A stretch of DNA of 64,000 bases. It comes from Planctomycetota bacterium (GTDB lineage Bacteria > Planctomycetota > UBA1135 > UBA2386). Each line of letters opens with the position of its first letter. Position 1 is the stretch's first letter. Shown here one piece after another: positions 34,568-42,528 of the stretch. A program made the translations under genes and the position numbers. The notes under the pieces are model-generated. The model searched no databases. It was not told where the DNA came from and was given only the letters and a program-made list of their open reading frames with translations. The DNA lies in the NCBI GenBank assembly GCA_020638655.1, contig JACKIC010000003.1, positions 310,001 to 374,000 on the forward strand, in the 5' to 3' direction.

Positions 34568-36246
34568 TCGGCACCTTGTCGCCGCGCCAGACGCGCGTCG
34601 TGGTCACCGCGCTGGCCGCCGTGTTCGCGATGGCGTTCGCCGCGCAGCGCGCCTGGGTCTGCGACGACGCGTTCATCTCGTTCCGCTACGCCGAGAACTT
34701 CGCGCACGGCGACGGCCTCGTCTACAACGTCGGCGAACGCGTCGAGGGCTACTCCAACTTCTCGTGGACGCTGCTGTGCGCGCTCGCGATCCGCTGCGGC
34801 CTCGACCCCGTGGGGTTTGCGCAGGTGCTCGGCGTGTTGTGCTACGGCGCGCTGGTTGTGGTGACCATGCGCGTCGGCGAACGGCTGGCGCCGGCCACCG
34901 CCGGCAAGGTCGCCTTCCTGCCGCTCGCCGCGATCGGCGTGGCGCTGCACCAGCACCTGCAGGACTTCGCAACGTGCGGGCTCGAGACGCTGCTGTTCGT
35001 GTTGCTGGCGACGCTGCTGGTCGGCGCGCTCGCCGTCGCCGAACGGCCGGCGCAGTTCGCGGTGGCCAGCGGCATCGCCGTGCTCGCGGCGCTGACCCGG
35101 CCCGACGGCGCGCTGCTCGGCGGGATCGCGGGCGCCTGGGCGCTGTGGTGCAGCTGGCGGCGGCGGTCGGCGGCGCCGGCCGTCGCGTTCGCGCTGCCCG
35201 GCGTGCTGTTGTTCGTGCCGTTCCTGATCTGGCGCCTGGTCTACTACGGCGACCTGCTGCCCAACACCTTCTACGCCAAGTCGGCCGGCGACCCGTATCC
35301 GGGGCAGGGCTGGTTCTACCTGCAGCTGTTCTTCAACGGCTACTGGGTGCTGTGGCCGGCGCTGCTGTTGATGCCGGTGCTGCTCGCTCTCGCGCGTCGC
35401 CTGGGCAAGGCGGTGCTGCTGCCGCTGTTCGTGCTGCCGTACCTCGCGTTCGTGGTGTGGGTCGGCGGCGACTTCATGTTCGCGCGCTTCTGCCTGCCGG
35501 TCGTGCCACTGCTCTACCTCGGGCTCGAGGTCCTGGTGCGTCGGTGGTGTCGCCCGAACGCGCAGTGGGTGGCGCTCGTCGCGGTGGCCGTGGCGACGTT
35601 CTGCTGGCACGAACGCGACGATCTCCTGCACATGGGCGAGACGGTGCGCGGCGTCGCCGACGAACGCGCGCAGTATCCGCCGACGCGCGTGCAGGGGCTG
35701 CGGCACGTCGGTCGGCGGCTCGGTCAGGTGCTCGCGGGAACCCCGGCGCGCGTGGCGTTCTCGGGTACCCAGGCGATGCTCGTCTACGAGGCGAAGTTCG
35801 CCTACGCGCTCGAGGCGGTCACCGGGCTCACCGACCGCTTCCTCGCGCACCAGGTGCTCGCCAAGCGCGGCCAGCCCGGGCACGAGAAGGGCATCTTCTC
35901 GAGCCCCGAGGCGACGAACTACGCGCTGCAGACCCAACGCGTGCACCTGCTGCTCGTCGACCACCCGCCGATGACCAGCGTCTACCCGTGGCTCGAGGTC
36001 GAGCTGTTCGGCATGGCGGCGACGCTGGTGCGCTGGGACCGCGAGGTGATGGCGCCGCTGCTGCGCACGCCGGGCGTGCGCATCGTCGATCTCGAGCAGC
36101 ACCTCGACGACTACCTGGCGCACCTCGACGAGAAGGCGCCGGCGCAGGTGCGCGCCGACTTCGGCGCGTTCGAGCTGGTCTACTTCCGCTGGAACCAGGA
36201 CGCGCCGCGGCGCGACCGGTTCGTGCAGTGGCTGGCGAAGCACTGA
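34564..36246 (+). CDS. GT-C glycosyltransferase, AftB-like, paralogue 2
   Basis: A 560-residue paralogue of the preceding gene, starting at ATG 34564 inside its stop. The same blocks occur in the same order: CDDAFISFRYAENFAHGDGLVYNVGERVEGYSNF, TRPDGALL, LPNTFYAKSAGDPYPGQG, and VWVGGDFMFARFCLP; the helices align in number. The C-terminal domains match in general shape (DDYLAHLDEKAPAQVRADFGAFELVYF against DDYLANLQTKDRPQVAADFEAFKAFYF) but diverge in the middle. The pair may add successive sugars in one glycan or act as a heterodimer. This gene sits 40 bases from the convergent carbonic anhydrase gene. Confidence 0.83.
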   Translation: MIGTLSPRQTRVVVTALAAVFAMAFAAQRAWVCDDAFISFRYAENFAHGDGLVYNVGERVEGYSNFSWTLLCALAIRCGLDPVGFAQVLGVLCYGALVVVTMRVGERLAPATAGKVAFLPLAAIGVALHQHLQDFATCGLETLLFVLLATLLVGALAVAERPAQFAVASGIAVLAALTRPDGALLGGIAGAWALWCSWRRRSAAPAVAFALPGVLLFVPFLIWRLVYYGDLLPNTFYAKSAGDPYPGQGWFYLQLFFNGYWVLWPALLLMPVLLALARRLGKAVLLPLFVLPYLAFVVWVGGDFMFARFCLPVVPLLYLGLEVLVRRWCRPNAQWVALVAVAVATFCWHERDDLLHMGETVRGVADERAQYPPTRVQGLRHVGRRLGQVLAGTPARVAFSGTQAMLVYEAKFAYALEAVTGLTDRFLAHQVLAKRGQPGHEKGIFSSPEATNYALQTQRVHLLLVDHPPMTSVYPWLEVELFGMAATLVRWDREVMAPLLRTPGVRIVDLEQHLDDYLAHLDEKAPAQVRADFGAFELVYFRWNQDAPRRDRFVQWLAKH

Positions 36247-36286
36247 GCGGCGCCGAACCGTGCGGCAGCGCCGCCGCGGAGCCGAC

Positions 36287-38182
36287 TCAGCGCCGCGACG
36301 ACACGGCGATCACGCCGGCGAGCAGCAGGGACGCGATGCCGAGGATGCCGACCAACGGGATCGGGTCGAGCCGCTCCCCGAGCAGGCTGCCGTGCGCGTC
36401 GGGCGCGGCCTCGGCGTGCTCACCCGGGTGGGTGGGCGCGGCGTGGGCGTCGTGCCCTTCGTGCCCGTCGTGGTGCGGGTCCGTCGCGCCGTGCGCCTCG
36501 TGCGCTTCGGGCGCGTCGTGCTTCGCCGGGGCCTCGTGCCCTTCGCGGTGGTCGTCGGTCGCCGGTGCTGCGTCGTGGTGTGCTTCGGCCGCGGGTTGGG
36601 GCGGGGTCGCGATCTGCACGTCGTGGTCGGCCCAGTCGAGCGGGGGCGCGCCCGCGTCGTGACCCGCGGCGTGTTCCGCGTCGTGCTTGGGTTCGGTCGC
36701 TTCGTGACCGGCGTCGTGCGCGGCCTCGGGTTCGTGATCGTCCCGGGCGTGCCCACCCTGGGGCGGCGCGGTTTCGCCCATCGGCGCCGCTGCCGGCATC
36801 TCGGCCGGGGTGCTCGGCTCCTTGAGCCAGGTCAGGTCGCCCGAGCCGACGTCGTAGACCGAGGCCAGGACGGCGAAGCGTCCCTGGCTCTCGAGCTGGC
36901 GCAGCACCGCGCTGCGGGCGCGCGCCTCGGCGACGGTGCGCAGGACGTTGCCGCGGACGGCCAGGTCGACGACCTGCTCGCCGCGCGCGCCGGTGCCGCG
37001 GGCCTTCTCGACCGAGGGCTCGAGGCGGGTCAGCAGCGAGCGCATGCTCGGCGTCAGGTCCTCGCGGCTGCCCTGTCCCGCGGCGAGGTCGGCGGCCGCG
37101 GTGATCGCGCCGCAGCGCGTGTGGCCCATGACCACCAGCAGCGAGGTGCCCGTGTGCATCGCCGCATACTCGATGCTCGCGAGCACGTCCTCGTTGAGCG
37201 TGTTGCCGGCGACCCGGATCACGAACAGCTCGCCGAGGCCGGCGTCGAACAGGTGCTCGGGCGCCACGCGCGAGTCGGCGCAGGTCAGCACGATCGCCAG
37301 CGGCCGCTGGCCGAGCGTGAGCGCTTCGCGGCGCGGCGCCGACAGGTCGCCGGCCGGCAGGCCGTCACCGAGGAAGCGGCGGTGGCCCGCCTGCAGCAGC
37401 CGCAGGGCCACGTGCGGCGGCATGCCCATCGGCACGACGTGCACCGGCGGCATGGTCTGGGCCGTGGGCGCGGGCGGCAGCGGGCGCGGCGACAGCCACT
37501 CGACCTCGCCGCTGCCCAGGTGGTAGCGCGCGGGCACCATCCGGAACTTGCCGGTCTGCGAGTAGCGGCGCAGCAGCGAGCTGCGGCGCAGGCACTCGCC
37601 GACCGAGAGGTGTACGTTCTCCTCCTCGCAGGCGTCGCGCAGCTCCTTGCCGCCGAGCTCGCGCGCGCGGGCGCGCCGCACGGCCGGCTCGATCTGCTCG
37701 AGCAGGTGCTGCATCGCCGGGCTCGGGCCAGCGGCGGCGTGGTCGTGCTCGAGGGTCTGGACCTGGTCGATCGTGGCGCCGACCGCGCCGCAGTCCTCGT
37801 GGCCCAGGACCACGCACAGCGGCGCCTGCAGGTGCTCGACCGCATACTCGATGCTGGCGATCACCTCGGGGTCGGCGACGTTGCCGGCGACGCGGATCAC
37901 GAACAGTTCGCCAAGCCCCGCGTTGAAAAGGTGTTCGGGCGGCACGCGGCTGTCGGCGCAGGTCACGACCACGGCGAACGGCGCCTGGCCGCGGGCGAGC
38001 GTGCGGCGCACGCCCTCGCCGAGCGGCTGCGGCACCGACTTGCCCTCGGCGAAGCGGCGGTTGCCTTCCTGCAGGGCGCGCAGGGCCTCGTCGGGCGTCT
38101 TCTGCGCGAGGAGGGAGCCGGCCAGGAGGCCGGCGGCGGCGAGGCAGAGGCCAACGAGGCCCGGGCGTGAGGTGTGTTGCAT
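36287..38182 (-). CDS. Secreted, membrane-anchored double beta-carbonic anhydrase with His/Asp-rich region
   Basis: The 631-residue protein (ATG 38182) has a signal peptide (GLVGLCLAAAGLLAGSLLAQ), two complete beta-carbonic anhydrase domains, a histidine/aspartate/alanine-rich region (about 470-600) and a C-terminal membrane helix (608-627). The zinc and catalytic residues are intact in both domains: Cys75, Asp77, Arg79, His128, Cys131 and Cys301, Asp303, Arg305, His354, Cys357 (CADSR and GHxxCG). It probably hydrates CO2 in the periplasm, with the His-rich part binding Zn or other metals. Beta-CAs normally act as dimers of single-domain chains, so the tandem may be a built-in dimer. It is divergent from EF-G (277-307 base spacer, depending on start). 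Confidence 0.92.
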   Translation of the reverse strand: MQHTSRPGLVGLCLAAAGLLAGSLLAQKTPDEALRALQEGNRRFAEGKSVPQPLGEGVRRTLARGQAPFAVVVTCADSRVPPEHLFNAGLGELFVIRVAGNVADPEVIASIEYAVEHLQAPLCVVLGHEDCGAVGATIDQVQTLEHDHAAAGPSPAMQHLLEQIEPAVRRARARELGGKELRDACEEENVHLSVGECLRRSSLLRRYSQTGKFRMVPARYHLGSGEVEWLSPRPLPPAPTAQTMPPVHVVPMGMPPHVALRLLQAGHRRFLGDGLPAGDLSAPRREALTLGQRPLAIVLTCADSRVAPEHLFDAGLGELFVIRVAGNTLNEDVLASIEYAAMHTGTSLLVVMGHTRCGAITAAADLAAGQGSREDLTPSMRSLLTRLEPSVEKARGTGARGEQVVDLAVRGNVLRTVAEARARSAVLRQLESQGRFAVLASVYDVGSGDLTWLKEPSTPAEMPAAAPMGETAPPQGGHARDDHEPEAAHDAGHEATEPKHDAEHAAGHDAGAPPLDWADHDVQIATPPQPAAEAHHDAAPATDDHREGHEAPAKHDAPEAHEAHGATDPHHDGHEGHDAHAAPTHPGEHAEAAPDAHGSLLGERLDPIPLVGILGIASLLLAGVIAVSSRR

Positions 38183-38489
38183 CGGTGCGCGTCCCTGATG
38201 TCGAATCGATCGACGACATCGGCCGCGGCTGTCCCGCGGCTGCACAGCGTGCGGGTCCGGGCCATGCCATGGTCGTGGGCGGGGGCCCACTTCGGGCCCA
38301 TCCGGCTGCCCAGGAGGCGCCGCCCATTGACCCGGCCGCCGGCGCCGCTAACCTCTTCGCGCTTCATTCCCGGGCGAACGGTCCGGGGTTCCCCGTCGCG
38401 CGCGGCAGCGTCCGGGGGCTGCACGCGCCGCACGGCACGTCGACGACGTGCGAACCAACATGTCCGCCCCGAGCCCAACGAACCCCGCC

Positions 38490-40589
38490 ATGTCCGACAA
38501 GAAGGAGTCGAAGGACGTCCAGACGATCCGCACCTACCGCAACTTCGGTGTGATCGCCCACATCGACGCCGGCAAGACCACGTTCAGCGAACGCATCCTG
38601 TTCATCACCGGCAAGAGCCACAAGGTCGGTGAGGTGCACGAGGGTGCGGCGACGATGGACTACATGGAGGAGGAGCGGAAGCGCGGCATCACGATCACCT
38701 CGGCGGCGACCACGTGCTACTGGCGCGAGCACCGCATGAGCCTGATCGACACCCCCGGACACGTGGACTTCACGGCCGAGGTGGAGCGCTCGCTGCGCGT
38801 GCTCGACGGCGCCGTCGGCGTGTTCTGCGCGGTGGCCGGTGTGCAGCCGCAGTCGGAGACGGTGTGGCGCCAGGCCAACCGCTACAAGGTGCCGCGCATC
38901 GCGTTCGTCAACAAGATGGACCGCACCGGCGCGGACTTCTACAAGGCGATCGAGTCGATGCGCACCCGCCTGCACGCCAACCCCGTGCCGCTGGTCATGC
39001 CGATCGGCAAGGAGAAGGGCTTCAAGGGGGTCGTCGACCTCATCAACATGAAGGCCTGCACCTGGGACGAGGACGACAACGCGCGCGAGATGGAGGTCGG
39101 TGACATCCCGGCCGACCTGCTCGACGAAGCGAAGAAGCGCCGCGAGCAGATGGTCGAGGCGGTCGCCGAGTGCCACGACGACGTGCTCGAGAAGTTCGTC
39201 GAAGGCGAAGAGGTCACGATCGCCGAGATCATGATGGCGGTCCGCAAGGGCACGCTCGACCTCAAGATCACGCCGGTGTTCTGCGGCTCGGCCTTCAAGG
39301 ACAAGGGCGTGCAGAACGTGCTCGACGCGATCGTCGACTTCCTGCCCAGCCCGCTGGACGTGCCGCCGATCGAGGGCTTCAACCCCGAGAACGACGACAA
39401 GGTCATCCGGCCGCTGCTGCCCGATCAGCCGTTCGCCGGCCTGGTCTTCAAGACCATCAGCGACCCCAACGGCGACCTCACCTTCATGCGCATCTACACG
39501 GGCGTCATGAACCAGGGTGAGAAGTACTACAACGCCCGCACGCGGCGCTTCGAGCGCATCGGCCGCCTGATGCGCATGCACGCGATCCAGCGCGAGCCGA
39601 TCGACACCGCCGGCGCCGGCGACATCGTCGCCGTGGTGGGCATCAAGGAGGCGATCACGGGCGACACGATGTCGACCAAGGATCACCCGGTGATCTACGA
39701 GGCGATGGCCTTCCCGGAGACCGTCATCAGCATGGCGATCGAGCCCAAGTCGGGCGGCGACCGCGACAAGCTGTCGGCGATCATCGGCAAGCTGGTGCGC
39801 GAGGACCCGACGTTCAAGGCCCGCACCGACGAGCAGACCGGCCAGATGGTCATCTCGGGCATGGGTGAGCTGCACCTCGAGGTGAAGTGCAACATCATCC
39901 AGAACGACCACAAGATCGGCGTCATCGTCGGTCGTCCGAAGGTCGCCTACAAGATGACCCTGAAGGGCCCCAAGCAGGTCGAAGCCCGCCACATCAAGCA
40001 GTCGGGTGGTTCGGGTCAGTTCGCCGTGGCGCGCGTGAAGTTCAACCCGGATCCGACGATCGAGGGCGACTTCGAGTTCATCGACGCCATCAAGGGCGGC
40101 TCGGTGCCGCGTGAGTACATCCCGGCGGTCGAGGCCGGCATCGAGTCGGCGATCAAGGGCGGCGGCCGCATCGGCTTCCCCTACGTGAAGATCACCGCCG
40201 AGCTCTACGACGGTCAGAGCCACGACGTCGACTCGAGCGCGATGGCGTTCGAGGCGGCCGGCGTGCTCGCGTTCCGTCTCGCCGCCGAAGGCAACTCGCA
40301 GCTGCTCGAGCCGATCATGAAGATCGAGATCGAGGCGCCCGAGGAGAAGACCGGCGACGTCATCGGCGACCTCAGCAGCCGCCGCGGCATCGTCGAGGAG
40401 ATGGTCGCCAAGCCGGGCGGCATCTCGGCGGTGACCGGCAAGGTGCCGCTCGCGGAGATGTTCCAGTACTCGACGACGCTGCGTTCGCTGACGCAGGGTC
40501 GCGGCACCTACACGATGGAGCCCGCCTCCTACGAGCCGGTGCCGCCGAACATCGCCGAGAAAGTGCTGGCCGAAGTCGTGAAGCCGTGA
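38490..40589 (+). CDS. fusA: Elongation factor G
   Basis: Translation elongation factor G, the GTPase that drives ribosomal translocation. From ATG 38490 it has 699 residues, the family length; ATG 38460 and GTG 38448 are in-frame alternatives, and none has a good ribosome-binding site. G motifs: AHIDAGKTT (G1), RGITITSAAT (G2), DTPGH (G3), NKMD (G4), and GSAFKDKGVQ (G5 region). Domain IV shows GGSGQFA and IEFIDAIKGG-type VPREYIPAVEAGIESAIKGG. It stands alone, without rpsL, rpsG or tuf, so it may be a paralogue of a str-operon EF-G or the main copy moved elsewhere; this cannot be decided here. Confidence 0.95.
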   Translation: MSDKKESKDVQTIRTYRNFGVIAHIDAGKTTFSERILFITGKSHKVGEVHEGAATMDYMEEERKRGITITSAATTCYWREHRMSLIDTPGHVDFTAEVERSLRVLDGAVGVFCAVAGVQPQSETVWRQANRYKVPRIAFVNKMDRTGADFYKAIESMRTRLHANPVPLVMPIGKEKGFKGVVDLINMKACTWDEDDNAREMEVGDIPADLLDEAKKRREQMVEAVAECHDDVLEKFVEGEEVTIAEIMMAVRKGTLDLKITPVFCGSAFKDKGVQNVLDAIVDFLPSPLDVPPIEGFNPENDDKVIRPLLPDQPFAGLVFKTISDPNGDLTFMRIYTGVMNQGEKYYNARTRRFERIGRLMRMHAIQREPIDTAGAGDIVAVVGIKEAITGDTMSTKDHPVIYEAMAFPETVISMAIEPKSGGDRDKLSAIIGKLVREDPTFKARTDEQTGQMVISGMGELHLEVKCNIIQNDHKIGVIVGRPKVAYKMTLKGPKQVEARHIKQSGGSGQFAVARVKFNPDPTIEGDFEFIDAIKGGSVPREYIPAVEAGIESAIKGGGRIGFPYVKITAELYDGQSHDVDSSAMAFEAAGVLAFRLAAEGNSQLLEPIMKIEIEAPEEKTGDVIGDLSSRRGIVEEMVAKPGGISAVTGKVPLAEMFQYSTTLRSLTQGRGTYTMEPASYEPVPPNIAEKVLAEVVKP

Positions 40590-40663
40590 CGCCGGCCGCG
40601 GTGTGGGGGCGCTGCCTCGACGGGGCGGCGTCCCCAACCGCCAGCAGTTCCGCCGCCAGCAGT

Positions 40664-41002
40664 TCAGCCGCCCAGCAGCTGCACGCCCTCGTGGGCGACC
40701 GCGAGCAGCACGCACGGCAGGCCATCGGGCGACGGCGCGCCGACGGGGCCATGGATCGAGCCGTCTTCGTAGTGCAGGAAGGTGCCCGCGCGGTGCTCGC
40801 CGCGCTCGTCGCGGTAGCCGCCCTGCAGCACGACCACGTCCTCGGCTGCGCGGTGCTTGTGGGCGGGGTAGCCGCAGCCCGGCTCCATGCGAATCAGGGC
40901 GACGACCCTCCCCGTGCGGCGGTCGCTGGCATAGAAGTGCACCGCCACCCCCGGATACCGCGTCTGTCGCCAGGGCACGTCGGCGAAGGGTTCTCTAGAC
41001 AT
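40664..41002 (-). CDS. Cupin-domain protein, ChrR-like
   Basis: This 112-residue single cupin starts at ATG 41002. Motif 1 is YPAHKHRAAEDVVVLQGGYRDERGEHRAG, with two histidines and the glutamate in the usual G(X)5HXH(X)3,4E(X)6G pattern, and motif 2 is DGSIHGP with the last metal histidine. The pattern is like ChrR-type anti-sigma or small sensor cupins and sugar/acetylacetonate cupins. Ligand and role are unknown. It is divergent from the PTPS gene (11 bases between start codons), so both promoters overlap the coding ends. Confidence 0.82.
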   Translation of the reverse strand: MSREPFADVPWRQTRYPGVAVHFYASDRRTGRVVALIRMEPGCGYPAHKHRAAEDVVVLQGGYRDERGEHRAGTFLHYEDGSIHGPVGAPSPDGLPCVLLAVAHEGVQLLGG

Positions 41003-41013
41003 CGTGAGGTCGC

Positions 41014-41517
41014 ATGAGTGACGTTGCAGGCGAGAGCTGGTCGATCTCGATCGACAAGGATTACCTGAAGTTCAGTTCGGCGCACTTCCTGATCTTCCCG
41101 GACGGGTCCGCCGAGCGGCTGCACGGCCACAACTACCGCGTCTTCGTCGATCTGCACTGCGGCCTCGATCGCCACGGCCTGGTCGTGAACTTCAAGGAGA
41201 TCAAGCCGCTGGTGCGGCAGCTCTGCGACGAGCTCGACGAGTATGTGCTGATCCCGGGCGAGCACCACGAGCTGACCGCGACGCGCAGCGGCGACTCCTA
41301 CGAGATCCGCTACCGCGAACGCCGCTACCTGATCCCGGCCGACGAGGTGCTGGTCCTGCCGATCAGCAACACCAGCGCCGAGAACCTCGCCGCCTGGCTG
41401 GGGCGCACGCTGCGGGAGCGCATGCGGAGCGCCTGGCCCGGGCTGCAGGTGCGCAGCCTGTCGGTCGGCGTCGAAGAGACCCGCGGTCAGCGCGGGACGT
41501 GGACACTGCGGGAATAG
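41014..41517 (+). CDS. 6-pyruvoyl-tetrahydropterin synthase family protein, cysteine-less (PTPS-III-like)
   Basis: A 167-residue T-fold protein of the QueD/PTPS family. The zinc histidines are in place: His24 (SSAHFL) and His37, His39 (LHGHNY). QueD and eukaryotic PTPS have a catalytic cysteine just before LHGH. Here the segment is GSAERLHGHNY with Glu34 and no cysteine, the arrangement described for PTPS-III enzymes, which cleave dihydroneopterin triphosphate to give the folate precursor and can replace FolB. A folate role is therefore more likely than queuosine. C-terminal NTSAENLAAWLG and the substrate glutamate (VGVEET) are present. The stop lies in a 15-base tandem repeat. Confidence 0.85.
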   Translation: MSDVAGESWSISIDKDYLKFSSAHFLIFPDGSAERLHGHNYRVFVDLHCGLDRHGLVVNFKEIKPLVRQLCDELDEYVLIPGEHHELTATRSGDSYEIRYRERRYLIPADEVLVLPISNTSAENLAAWLGRTLRERMRSAWPGLQVRSLSVGVEETRGQRGTWTLRE

Positions 41518-41545
41518 ACGCCGCGGGAATAGACGCCGCGGGAAT
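41508..41545 (+). repeat. 15-base tandem repeat across the PTPS stop codon
   Basis: GCGGGAATAGACGCC occurs at 41508-41522 and again at 41523-41537, then a partial third copy (GCGGGAAT, 41538-41545) that ends in GA instead of AG. Copy 1 contains the TAG stop of the PTPS gene (41515-41517), and copy 2 repeats it in phase. It looks like a recent slippage duplication at the gene end. Confidence 0.85.
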
Positions 41546-41569
41546 GACCGCGCCGCGAAGGTTCGGGGC

Positions 41570-41881
41570 TCAGCCGTCGAGTTCGCCCGACGAACCGGTC
41601 TGCCGGTAGCCGTGCAGCCAACGCGCCGGGCCCGTGCCCGTGTTCCGCACCGTGTGCTTGCAGCCGGCCGGCACCAGCAGCTGGTCGCCGGCCTGCAGCC
41701 GGATCGCGCGGCCCTGCATCTCGATCATGCACTCGCCCTCGAGCAGCAGCACCATCTCGTCGACGTCGTGCAGGAAGTCGTGCCAGACCTGCCCTGGGGC
41801 GTCGACCCAGACATCGCAGGTGAAGCCCTGCTCTGCCCAGGCTCTCCCCACGGCCTGACGATCGATCTTCTCGGTGTGCAT
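41570..41881 (-). CDS. Cupin-domain protein
   Basis: A 103-residue cupin preceded by a strong ribosome-binding site (GGGAGGG seven bases from ATG 41881). Motif 1 (FLHDVDEMVLLLEGECMIEMQGRAIRL) keeps the barrel glycines but has His-x-x-x-Glu instead of the full HxH set; motif 2 (AGDQLLVPAGCKHTVRN) has the last histidine. Metal binding is possible but weaker than in the cupin at 40664. It may bind a small molecule in the cytoplasm; no partner is evident. It converges on the PTPS gene, with 52 bases and the tandem repeat between them. Confidence 0.75.
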   Translation of the reverse strand: MHTEKIDRQAVGRAWAEQGFTCDVWVDAPGQVWHDFLHDVDEMVLLLEGECMIEMQGRAIRLQAGDQLLVPAGCKHTVRNTGTGPARWLHGYRQTGSSGELDG

Positions 41882-42528
41882 GCTTCGTCCCTCCCAGGAG
41901 TCGCCTTGTGTGGATGGCAGCCCGCCCTCGCGGCCGACTGCGATACGCCGGATCGAACCATGCGGTGCCCAGGAGGCGAAGGTCTCGTCTCGCCGGACCG
42001 CAAGCGCCGGGGGCTTGCAGGAGGTCAGAAGGGTGGATCAAGCGCGTCCCGACCGGCGGATGGTCTTGGTGGTGACCGGCCGATACACGCTGGGGCGGAC
42101 TATACGACGGAGTCGTGGCGGTAACCCGCCACAAATCTTGGTCATACCTGTCTGGGGCCGGATCGGCCGCGCCACTCGATCGCTTCCGGCGGGGCCGCTG
42201 GGCCCGCCACTTCTCCGGGGGTGACCCCCCGGAGGAAAACGAGCCTGCCCTCGAGACCTGCGTTAGATGAGCGCGAGACGTGCTGGCCAACTCGCTGTCT
42301 GGCCAACCGCACCTCGGGCTTTCACCCTGGAACAGACCCCTCTGATTCGCGGTGCCATCTCGGCGTCCGAAATGCTCACTGACACGGATCTCGAGGACAG
42401 GAAGGGTCCCGAAGGGAGGCATGGTCCCAACGGAACGCACCTTCGACGATCCCCTTCGGCGGGTGGGTTCCCTTGTGGTCGCCCATTTTTCGGCGGGAAG
42501 TTCTGTCGGGCGTCAGCCGCCGCCTGGA
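41882..42528. other. 647-base spacer with GC stem-loops, no gene seen
   Basis: Between the leftward cupin (start 41881) and the end of the leftward flavoprotein gene (42529) I see no convincing protein gene; short open frames here lack family sense and a start. Two clean hairpins are present: GTGGCGG-TAAC-CCGCCAC (42115-42132) and a 9-base stem CTCCGGGGG/CCCCCGGAG with TGAC loop (42213-42234). Base composition is slightly more mixed than in coding DNA. It may hold a leader, the cupin promoter, a small RNA, or decayed sequence. Confidence 0.5.

Noticed and set aside
38364..40715. 783-codon minus-strand frame opposite EF-G
   Set aside because: Shadow of a highly conserved gene; no recognisable protein sequence.
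41874..42224. 116-codon + frame in the spacer after the cupin
   Set aside because: No family sense, Pro/Arg-rich, no ribosome-binding site; it crosses two hairpins.
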